DNA from: Archilochus colubris
Taxonomy: Eukaryota > Chordata > Aves > Apodiformes > Trochilidae
Assembly (NCBI GenBank): GCA_023079485.1
Contig: CM041108.1
Location: 4,588,001-4,652,000, forward strand
Direction of reading: 5' to 3'
DNA length: 64,000 nt
This document shows positions 48,524 to 57,504 of this stretch, piece after piece. Both the position numbers and the translations under genes were made by a program. The notes below the pieces were generated by a model that was not told the origin of the DNA, did not search any database, and was given only the letters and a program-made list of their open reading frames with translations. Positions within the stretch are counted from its first letter, which is position 1; every line of letters starts with the position of its first letter.

Positions 48524-48671
48524 ATAAACCACTACCTCAGGGTGCCCCAGGAGGCATCATTGGGATCGTCGGGGGAGCCATTGCAGCAGCCCTGATCCTC
48601 GGCGTGGCTGTCACTGTCATTGTCGTCTACAGGCGGCAGCAGAAGCACCGCAGGGAAGCGGCCACTGACCC
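48524..48671 (+). CDS. NECTIN1: Alternative nectin-1 transmembrane exon (HIgR-type)
   Basis: The acceptor gtgtgttgcag is followed by at, which with the phase-1 g of the Ig3 exon gives Asp, then KPLPQGAPGG. A hydrophobic segment IIGIVGGAIAAALILGVAV follows, continuing to VIVVY, and a basic stop RRQQKHRRE. The exon ends in phase 2 at donor gtgagt. DKPLPQ, RQQK and the downstream exons recall the tail of the mammalian HIgR splice form (nectin-1 beta), whose tail begins DKPRPQ and lacks the EWYV ending. This exon therefore replaces the canonical transmembrane exon. The resemblance is from memory of the human isoform; the frame and splice sites are seen directly. Confidence 0.9.
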
Positions 48672-50684
48672 GTGAGTATCCCCGTAACCCCCCAGGGACA
48701 CCATCCCGGCAGCACAGGTGCCACTGCTGCCCCTTCTGCTCCCTGGACACACGGCAAGTTTGGAAGAAAATGTTTTTTCCTGCCTTTTCTTCCTGTCTGC
48801 CACCCTCTGGCTCACTCCTCTGGCTTGCTTCCCCTCCTTACTACCCCCCCAGTGCTTTCCATCCTGCTCTCTCCTGTTTTTTGAACTCTTATCACAAGCC
48901 TGAAGTGGAACTGAAGCATGGGGGTGTTCACCCAGGTGCTGCTTGGGCTATAGCTTATCCCTGGGGAGGTGGAGCTGCTGAGTGGCCTTCTCACCTCCAG
49001 TGGTAGGAGAGGATCCTATTATTCCTTTTCTAGGGAAATAGCTTCAGGGTTCTTGTTTTAGACTGAATCCCATTCTGTCACCAGAAAGAGGTCTCCGAGA
49101 GACCCTGGGCACCTCTGAATGTACCCCAAAGAGTCCAGAAAGGATTCACATCCCCTCAGCAGTCCAGTTCTGTACATATGGTGCCAGCCTGAAGACAGGA
49201 ACTCAGACACTTGAGAGCAGGGAAAGGGGACAGCCTGGGGGCTCCTCTTTGATGGGCAATTGCATTACTCTGCCCAGCACAGATCCCAGGCAGGGAAATG
49301 AGTGGTTTGGATTTCAGCCTATGCAGCATGGGCTCTTCAGAAATCTCTGCCCTGGCCTCTGCCTGAAAAGCTCTACCTTGTCACTGCCTTTTCACAAGAG
49401 CATCCCCTCTCTTCCTTTCCGCCTCAAAGGGGAGGCACAGAAAGCCCAAAGGCCAGAAGTTGCTTTTATTTTCCACGTTGCTGTTACATGCTGGCCACAT
49501 TTTGTGCTCCATTTAATCCCATTTGAGAGAGGGCAGCGGAGGATAGCAGGAGAGGGAGGGAAGAGGCCTGGAGAGAGCAGGGGGACAGAAAAGCACACAA
49601 ACAAAAAAATAGCACCACAAGGTGAAATTACATCAACAGCACTGGCCCTATGCTAGAGATGCATTTAGACAGCCCTCTTCCCACAATGGCCCTTCATGCA
49701 GGCACAGGGAAGAGCCACTTTAGCTGAGAGCAGAAACACACTGATGCCTGAGTCTGCAAAGGTGCTGCCTCTATTGTGGAGTCTTCTCTAAAGCCTCTGA
49801 AAGTTAATAGCATTTCTTTTCTTTAGAGCCATAAAGCCAATGTTGGGTTGTTTTGGTTCTTTTTTTCAGAGCCTCTCCCTCTCATCATACACATTTTCCT
49901 CTCCCCCTCACTGTAACACTCTGGTCCCATGCTGGAATCCATTGGGTTGCCAAGCAAAGTCTCTCATCTCTATCATCTGGTGAAGTTTGTACAGAGGGAG
50001 GGGAGGGGGTGCCAGCTAATTAGTGGATCAGAATTTTAATAAGTTGTGTAAAAGGATTAGACACATCTGTGGATATGAACAGAATGTGCAGAGACAGTCT
50101 CCAGGCTAGGATTATATTGGCTGCCAATCCTTATGCTCTGGGGCAAAAGCTGATCCCCTGGGTGGGGGACAGGGATGAAAGTCCCTGCATGGCACAGCAT
50201 GTCTAGGAGGAAGATTCAAAAGCCTCCAAGGAAGCCCATGGCAGTGGGCTACCATTCCAGATAAGCTCCTGAATTAGGGGAGACTTCCCCTTGTTGATTT
50301 GCAGCAACCAGTGCCAGACAATTTCTGGTACCCTGAAGCCATAAAATAAGCCAGGTCCCATGGGGTGATGTGGTGCTGTTCCAAAACTGTGCCAGGAGAA
50401 AGGTATCCCAGCTGCACCCTCAGGACCTGCAATCCAACATGTGGATTTGCTTGGAATTAGGAACAGAGTGCTAGGAGGGACTTTCTTTCTATTAACAATT
50501 CTAATTGGGGTGAAAAAGAGGTCACGGGGGGTTACAGAGAATAAGGTATGTTATTACATTGGCAGTTTGGTGACAAGTGCAATCAAATCTTCAGTGCATG
50601 CAGGATGCAGCTTGTTACAGCCCATCAGAACAAGCAGACCCCTCTCTCTTGCCCTCTGATCAGCACTCACTTCTTTATCTGCAG
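48672..50684 (+). other. NECTIN1: Intron in the alternative NECTIN1 tail
   Basis: This 2.0-kb intron has donor gtgagt and acceptor tatctgcag. No further coding exon or transposable element is recognised in it. Confidence 0.85.
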
Positions 50685-50772
50685 AATGGATTTGCCTCCA
50701 TCTCACAAACCTGCCCCTCCACCAAAGAGGAAACAGGAGATGAAAAGCCACCTGACTGCAGAAGACATCCAG
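50685..50772 (+). CDS. NECTIN1: Alternative nectin-1 cytoplasmic exon, proline-rich
   Basis: The first base completes a proline codon begun in the exon at 48524. The exon then reads MDLPPSHKPAPPPKRKQEM and KSHLTAEDIQ. The ending EDIQ followed by VVHLD in the next exon matches the human HIgR tail (PEDIQVVHLD), which supports the call strongly. The proline-rich PAPPPKRK part looks like a possible SH3 ligand. The exon is 88 nt and ends in phase 0 at donor gtaccc, a weak donor. Confidence 0.88.
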
Positions 50773-51275
50773 GTACCCCCTCCCCAGCCCAGCTGCAAGT
50801 TCCTCCCTCTGTGCTCTGTGATCCCAAGCAGTGTCCACGGTGCCTAAATTTTGGAAAACCAGGCTTGCAGGAGCAAAGAAATCCATGGTTTTGATTTGAG
50901 GGACAGAAAGTAAGGACTTTTCTGCCCAGAATCCCCAAAGGTTGGCACTGATTGAAAGATAAAATTTGGATCCTGCTTACTCCCCTCTGTGAGGATTAAA
51001 TTCTAAATGAGCTGGTGTTCAGATGGGCTCCTGGGTGTGAGGCCTTTGCAGCATCCCCACCATTTTGAATGTCATGAGTGGCAGTGAGGGATGTGAGAAG
51101 GAAAGAAAGGGAGCAGGATGCAAACAGCAGAGCAGGAACAAGGGGGAAGGTCAGATGCACTGCCCTTCTGTGGTGATATCTGCTGGTGCTGTCACCTGAA
51201 GCAGGTGCTGCCCCAAGCTGTGGCAGAGGGATAGTACTTGCTCTCCTCATCCCTATTCTCTCACCTCTCTTCCAG
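50773..51275 (+). other. NECTIN1: Short intron in the alternative NECTIN1 tail
   Basis: This 503-bp intron has donor gtaccc and acceptor ctcttccag. Nothing else is recognised. Confidence 0.85.
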
Positions 51276-51386
51276 GTTGTTCACTTAGACAACATGAAAC
51301 ACGAGGAGGAAATCCAGAAGCTCCCCCTGCAGACTCCATACTATGACATGGCAGCCACCGAGCCCTCTCCCTATGCTGACAAACTG
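51276..51386 (+). CDS. NECTIN1: Alternative nectin-1 cytoplasmic exon with TPYYDM motif
   Basis: This exon of 111 nt is phase 0 at both ends and encodes VVHLDNMKHEEEIQKLPLQ, TPYYDM, and EPSPYADKL. VVHLD, the acidic run, QKLxLQ and PYYD are shared with the human HIgR tail, which places the exon as the last common piece of that isoform. The donor gtaagc is good. If it is not used, reading continues 77 residues into the intron to a stop at 51618-51620. The phase-0 donor is compatible with the acceptors at 56016, 57460 and 61637. Confidence 0.9.
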
Positions 51387-51908
51387 GTAAGCAGCTCAGG
51401 GTGCTGCCTGACCTCATCCTCACCCCCAGCCTCACTGCTTTTCACACAGGTTCTCTCACTCTACAAAATAAAAGACCCTCACTACCCAGCAAGGGTGAAC
51501 AAGCAGCCTTCCCAGGCCAGGAGCATCCTCTTCTGGAGGAAGCCTCACAGCCTGATCTCAGCCTCCCTCTCAGATAATTCAGCATTTGCTCCTTTTATCC
51601 TTGGTTTCCATAGGTCTTAGGGCTGTGTCTTTGTGAGCCATTCCTCAGTAAAACACCCTGCTTATTCCAGATCATCACCAGAGGACTCTCACAACCTGGG
51701 CCAGTCTCATTTTTCCCTACATGTGACAGCTTAGCCTACAAGCCAGCTGCTCCACCCCAGGATCACCTCCCCAACCCCTGTTAGAATTCCAGCTGGATGA
51801 AGCAGCTCTTGAAGAGCAGCATGGGCTGCAGCAAGAGCTTCACAAAACAATTACCTGCAGGGCAGAGCTTGCCAAGTGTTTGACTCTCAACCAACAACAA
51901 GTTTTTTA

Positions 51909-51909
<1 letters not shown>

Positions 51910-51932
<23 letters not shown>
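51910..51932. repeat. AC dinucleotide microsatellite
   Basis: An uninterrupted AC run of about 11 units in the intron before the ITIM exon. Confidence 0.9.
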
Positions 51933-51939
<7 letters not shown>

Positions 51940-54900
51940 TGTGTGTGGATTTTTGTGTCTCAGATAGGGAGATGCTAATGTGTGGCAGCAGCAGAGAGAT
52001 TAAGGGTCAAGGAGAGATGTGGGAAAAGAGCCATGTGGGAAAAGCTGATTTTCAAGGGCTTGTCTGCAGGAGGAAATGTTAGATTCAAAGGGCCAAGGCA
52101 TAAGAAACAGAGCACAGGTAGGATTAGACTCCTCCCTGGATGAGCAAACAGAAAACCTGCCTCCTCCCAGGCCTGTGACAATCCTTTCCCTCCCTCACCC
52201 TGTGGCTTGAGGCTGCTCCCCAGAGTCCTCAGGGGAGACACAGGATCCCCATGGAACTGCTGCAGGTCTCAAAACTTTCCTCCACAAAGGGTGGTTCAGA
52301 TCTGCACCAAGCCTGCAGCTCTCAGCAACGTGAACCCATTTGTTTGAGAAGTCAGTATAAATATCAGCCAATAGCACAGTCATATTTTATGAACATAACT
52401 AATTATAATCCACCTTCAGGTTCAGCTTGGTGTGGCCATTTAATGTGTATTCCTGTGCAGATAATAGAAGGACAGGGCCCAGTGACATTTAGCTAGCAGA
52501 AGTCTGCAGCAAGACAGATGCTGAGGGCACTGAAAATAAAAAGACACAGTTCTGTGCTGAGCTGAATGAAGTATTTAGCTCATTCTAGCTGAAAATGGCT
52601 GGTGTCCCTAAAGAAAAACTTCCCTTTGCAACCCACTGTCAGTCCCAGGGCTTGTCTGCAGCTTTTCCTAATCCTTGCTAAGTGGAAGGTGAATTTTAAA
52701 TGAAACACAGGATGCTAGAGCCAGACTGGCTGCTCTGTGGAGAGCATCCGAGAGCCAAATTTCAAGCAAGCAGGAGGATGGAGGAGCTCATTTTGGGAAA
52801 TAATGAGCAGGCAGTTAATTAAGTGGCAGAGTTAGTGATGTGAGATGGGGCGTGATGGGTAACTGCTCCGTAACCATAGCAACCGAGTTTGCTGCTCTCA
52901 GCCCTGGTCTGAGAAGATGCATTTCTATGTCCCATGCGTGGCACACTCACTGCTCCTTACCCATGGTTTTAGCCAAGAGGTGACAGCCTGTGGAGCCCTC
53001 GTTTCATTTGGCCATGAAGAAACTCCCTTTGCAGTGGGGAGGTGGTGTCTGAGTGACTCAGTCACTGCTGCCACAGCTGTGTCTGCTCTGGGCACAAGTC
53101 TAGCACAGCAGAGAACTGGACCTGGCAGTCCCTGTTAATGGTACCAGGCTCCTCCATCACACACATGCACCATTCTTTGGCTTTTTGCCCCAGGAACAGG
53201 ACGAGGCTTGCTCCCATTTCTTGCTAAACCACTGCATCCTCTGAGTTTGCAGCAGGCTATTCGAGTTCATGACTGGCAAGGGGAAGGAGGGTGTCAAGGA
53301 GTGCTGGTTTTCCTGGATTCTTCCCAGATAACAACAGGCAGTATTTGCTGCCACAGCCAGGGACAGATGTGCATCAGGTGGCCTGGGCACACTTTGCAAA
53401 GGAGCCAGCTCTTGCCCTCCTGCTGCAGGACCTCTCAAAGGCATTGCTTTTTTTCAGCCCTAAAGCAGAGCAGATAGGTCAGTTGGAGGATGAGGAGGGA
53501 AGCACATTGCCTTCAGCTTCACTGGGCATCTGCCAGCATCACGATGATACAGCCCCCCCTTCCCCAGGCAGCTGTGCTGCTGTACACATGGTTCTGGGAT
53601 CCTTTAGAGGGGAGGGCACAGAAGAAAGACAGGATCTTCTTGTTCTGCTTGCACTTCACCCAGAGCTTTGTCTCGGGAGGACAGTGAAGAAGATGAGAGT
53701 TGAAGGGAGCAGATTCTGCAGGAAAAAAGGGGTGGGTGCATTCAGCTTTAAATGAATTGTGCAAAGCCTCATAATTTGGGATAAACAAGATTTATCACAA
53801 CGCGGCGTGAAAGCCACTGCCTGGGGTTGACAATTTCACAGCCCTAGAACAGGAGTCAGAAAGTGATTGGAAATGGCAAAGAGTGAGAGAGGGGGTGCCA
53901 GGGGGAGTGGTGCCAGGAGAAAAAAAAAAAAAAACAGGCAGGTGGAGGAGGACTCCACAAAGAGGATGCGTATGCAGATGTGTGCAGATGTGTGCTGGCA
54001 GGGGAGCAGGTGAAGGGGAGAAGCTGGGACATGTCTGCAGAGAGAGGAGAGAGCAGGGGTGGGCCCTGTGTCAAGAGCTACAAATGAATATGGATGTTCA
54101 TGTGTTGCAAACTGTGGGAAAGACCACAGGAAGCTGGGAGCACAGAAATAAGCAGTGGACAACCAAGGGTAGAGATGTGGAGTAAAAGCTTTGGTTTACA
54201 TGTGAATGGAATGGAAAGGTGAGTGTGTGTTTCAGAGACTATGAATGTCTGAGAGTGCCAGCACCCACGTGTGTCAGTGTGCAGAGTACCACGGGTGTGG
54301 GTAAAAGCAGAAATGTGCTGAGTGTGCACATGGCAGTGCCTGGGGGTCACATAGAGGCTGTGTTTGTGTGTGAGAGAGCACGAGCGAGGGAAGTGGAGGT
54401 ACCAGGGGATGTAGGAGCAGAAATATGATTAGTGTACATGTCAGCAATATCCATTTGCACAGGTAGAAGGGAAAATTTCATTGCTGCAGACAGCAAAATG
54501 ATTTCTTTCAGTTTTCTGGGCAATTACCAGGATGCTGATGCTGATGACTTACACAGAGTGCTTGCGTGTGGCAGTGCTAGAACTTGTATACTTGTCATGT
54601 TATTGATATTTTAATAAATTTTGCTCCAAACAAGTGTCAGGGAGCAGGAGCAAGCCCAGGAGTAGCAGCAAGCAGGGGAACTCCATGGAGAACACACCTG
54701 CAGAGGGAAGGAAGCACTATTTTGGAGAGGAATGAGACTAAGTAGACAAGATAGGAATGAGGAGGTAAAGACTGATTAAACATCTTTTGCATAATTGCCA
54801 TACCATGAAACATTTTTTGGGAAGGGGACAGAGAAACTGAAAAGCTATTTCATTTGGAAGAGACAGCAATCTCCTCCCAGAGATTCTTAGCAGATGCTTG

Positions 54901-55187
54901 GCCAGTGCTGGCAGGAAACCAGCCCCAAAAGGGAGTATTGAACTCCACAGGGCAAGTATCCAGGGTATCCCCTCATTCCTTGGCTACTGACACCAGGGCT
55001 CCTCCTGGTGACTCATTTTCCCCACTGAGCAGTGAGGTTTTCAGGCCATCCTGCCTCCCAAGGTTCTCTGACCATTTTTATTTGCAAAGCATGAAAGATG
55101 CCTGGGTGGGAGTGATCAGACAAATTGGATAATATTCCATTCATGCAGCTTTTGCTGATAAGCCCACTTAGTAAGGGAATACCCACA

Positions 55188-55212
55188 ATTTTTATTTTTT
55201 TTTTTTTTTTTT
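55188..55212. repeat. Poly(T) run
   Basis: A T run of more than 20 nt with one A interruption in the intron before the ITIM exon. Confidence 0.85.
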
Positions 55213-55799
55213 GCCAAAGGATGCTTTTAGCATCTAGTAGACGTTATTACAATGACAAAATCATGCTGCATAGTTAATCTGCAGTAGCAAACTGAGCAGT
55301 CAAGCTTAGTGTAAAAATGTAGCACAGAAGAGTTTTACAGCCCCCATGCTAGGGAAAAACAACAGTATTGGGTAAACAGTGTAATTTCCCTTTTGTCATG
55401 TGTCTGCTACAAACTTATCCCTGGAGATGTGGCTTTGAAGCTACTCCCCCAGGTGTCTCCTTCCTGACATCCAAAATTCAAACCTTCCCCAGGATTTTCA
55501 CTCATGCCTCCAGCCCTGCATTTGCCTCCAGTGTGCTCTGATGAACCCCAAATTCTGAGGTCAAAACTGACAGCTCAGGTGTCCTATAAAGCTTGAATTC
55601 ACTCAACCACCTCTGGCTAAAGAAAATGTTGATCCCAGAGGGTTTGGTGGGAAGGTCAGAGCAGTAAGATGCTGCTGGGATCAACTTTAGTAAAAAGGGG
55701 CAAATGGAGCAGCTGCTGGGAGTGCTCAGCTCAATGGATGGATTTGGGGAGCAGTGCCATTGGGACCTTTGATTTGGGATTTTACCAGGCTGACTGTTC

Positions 55800-56015
55800 A
55801 TTACCTCCCTACCTCCTTCTTTTTAACTGTTTTTTTCTTCCTCCCCCCTCCCACCCTTTTCTTCTTTCTCCCTCCACCTTTCACTCACCCCCTCTCCTGT
55901 CTCATCACTCGCTCCCCACCTTCCGCACGGTTCCTGTGCTCTCGCTCCCTTACTCCCACCCCAAATCCTCCCTCCTGTGTCATCCCCCCCTGCCTTGCTG
56001 CTCTCTTCTCTCCAG
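55800..56015 (+). promoter_or_regulatory. NECTIN1: Extended pyrimidine tract before the ITIM exon
   Basis: About 215 nt are almost wholly C and T, ending in the acceptor tcttctctccag. Ordinary tracts are 15-40 nt. Such long tracts can bind polypyrimidine-tract proteins and control inclusion of the next exon, so regulated use of the ITIM tail is plausible. Confidence 0.55.
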
Positions 56016-56156
56016 AACTCTGGCAACAAGGACTCTGATGTCCACTATGCAGAGCTGGACACATCAGCTCTGGCCTCGTCACCCAGCCCTCGGACCTCCA
56101 TCCATGCTGGCGGAGACCTAGTCGAGTATGCAACCATCCAGCCCAGCTTACGCTAG
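56016..56156 (+). CDS. NECTIN1: Alternative nectin-1 terminal exon with paired ITIM-like motifs
   Basis: After the strong acceptor tcttctctccag the phase-0 frame reads 46 residues to a stop at 56154-56156, beginning NSGNKDSD and ending IQPSLR. It contains VHYAEL (tyrosine at exon residue 11) and VEYATI (tyrosine at residue 38). Both fit the ITIM pattern (S/I/V/L)xYxx(I/V/L), and the 27-residue spacing is like that of tandem ITIMs that engage the two SH2 domains of SHP-1 or SHP-2. Joined after ADKL, the alternative tail from Asp of DKPLPQ is 162 residues. This ending is absent from the human HIgR tail as remembered. A signalling role is inferred from motifs; exon status rests on splice site, frame and downstream poly(A) signal. 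Confidence 0.78.
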   Translation, partial: NSGNKDSDVHYAELDTSALASSPSPRTSIHAGGDLVEYATIQPSLR

Positions 56157-56965
56157 CGCATGTCACTCTAGGCCCTTCCCCCTCAGATTCTGGCCTCAAA
56201 GGTACACGGTCACACTCTGCCATCCTCACTCTGCCCTTCTGAAGTCACCTACCCCCCCTCTTCCCTGGATCCCTCCCCTCCCCACGGAGTGGTCCAGTGC
56301 ACATCCTCCCCATCCTCCTCCTCCCTGCTCCCTCCATCTCCCGCACGCCACCTGCTCTCTTTGCCACCCTTTTTATTTCTGGGGGTGCTTACAGGGATTT
56401 CTCTGCCTTGCCTCCTGTGCATGCTCTTTACTGCTTTTTTTTCCCCCCTCTTTGCTTTCTGCAGTGAGGTGAGGCATGTGGGAGGGGGAAAGGTTGATGG
56501 CTTTGTTTTGGAACAGGGGTCTGCCCCCTCTGCAGTCCCAGGGAGGAACAAGGTGGGTTTGAAGGGTGCAGCTCTCAGCCTGAGGTTTGGTTTTGGGGAG
56601 TGTTGGTGAGGCTCTGCAGCAGTTCTAGGATGTGCAGAAGCTGAAGCCAGAAATTTCATGGAGATGTTAAGAGGGCCTTTCCAAGCTAGTCAGTACAAGT
56701 AGGGGAGGGAAAGAAGGGAACTGACTAAAAGGGGGGGAAAAAAGAAAAAAAAATATAAAAAAGGAAAAAAATAGAGCTTGTGTGCATGGAAGCAACTATA
56801 GATAAGAAGGAGCATATGTGCATGTGTGAAAGAACAAGGTGGGAGAGTATGTGGAAGAATATGGGAACACATAGAAGTTCCTGCATCCAAGAGAGTCAGT
56901 GAACAAGTGACAGTCACAGAGGGACTGTGTATGTAAAAATAAAAAAGCTTGTGTTGTGTGAGTTT
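56157..56965 (+). other. NECTIN1: Inferred 3' UTR of the ITIM-tail transcript
   Basis: Sequence from the ITIM-exon stop to just past the AATAAA at 56938. The first 300 nt are C/T-rich, and an A-rich run with aaaaaaaaatataaaaaagg lies near 56740-56770. Its role as a UTR is inferred from the poly(A) signal. Confidence 0.55.
56938..56943 (+). terminator. NECTIN1: Poly(A) signal for the ITIM-tail transcript
   Basis: The AATAAA is followed by gcttgtgttgtgtgagttt, a clear GU-rich downstream element at suitable spacing. It lies about 780 nt after the ITIM-tail stop codon, which supports that exon being a true last exon. Confidence 0.65.
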
Positions 56966-57459
56966 GGTGCAGACAGCATGATGGGATGTTTGAGGAAGAG
57001 GGAGAAAGATGATCTGACTTGGAGCTCTCCTCCTTAAAATTAGACTGTTTTTCTGACCACTTTGTCTGAGTGTCACCAAGCTCCTGTGGCAAGGACCGGT
57101 GGGGTCTCAGCCCACATCCAAGCCTCCAAGTGGTTGTTCTGGACCACCTCTATCAGGAGAAAAATGGCACTTGTAAAAAGTCCTGCTGGACAGTCCTGGT
57201 GCTGTTGTGCCTCTGTGCAGACCAGGAATATCTGTGCTAAGAGGTGAGTGAAGGTGAAGCAGAAACACGGGTGGAAGGTGTGCAGTGAGTTAGGTCAGTC
57301 TGCTTTTATCCCTCTGGTCCCTGGTTTTCCTCTGTTGGAAGCAGCCCTGTAGTTCCCTTGCTGTAGCAAAAGCCTTCCTAGGTAAGTGTCTGCAGCTGGC
57401 CTGGCCTGGACTGAGTGGTAACCTCTCTCTTGTGGTGTCTCACCCACCCCTGCTACCAG

Positions 57460-57504
57460 AATGAGGATCAAGGTCTTCGTAGACGTAACGAGCGAGAGTG
57501 GACA
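57460..57504 (+). CDS. NECTIN1: Candidate 45-nt microexon of the alternative nectin-1 tail
   Basis: The acceptor cccctgctaccag and a perfect donor gtaagt bracket 45 nt that is phase 0 at both ends, encoding NEDQGLRRRNEREWT. It joins ADKL upstream to NFGKC downstream with no change of frame. It has several CG dinucleotides while its surroundings have few, as is common for constrained coding sequence. The basic RRRNERE stretch has no known function that I recognise. The exon may be skipped without loss of frame, so its inclusion could be regulated. Confidence 0.65.

Larger units (their letters stand above)
51387..56015 (+). other. NECTIN1: Intron before the ITIM-tail exon
   Basis: This 4.6-kb intron contains an AC microsatellite (51910-51932), a short repeat of the TGCAGATGTG type near 53970, a poly(A) run near 53921, a long poly(T) near 55192, and a pyrimidine tract of about 215 nt (55800-56015) that runs up to the next acceptor. 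No gene is seen. Confidence 0.8.

Noticed and set aside
53960..54010. Short TGCAGATGTG repeats as a CRISPR-like or satellite array
   Set aside because: Only two or three imperfect copies occur and there are no spacers; this is ordinary slippage sequence.
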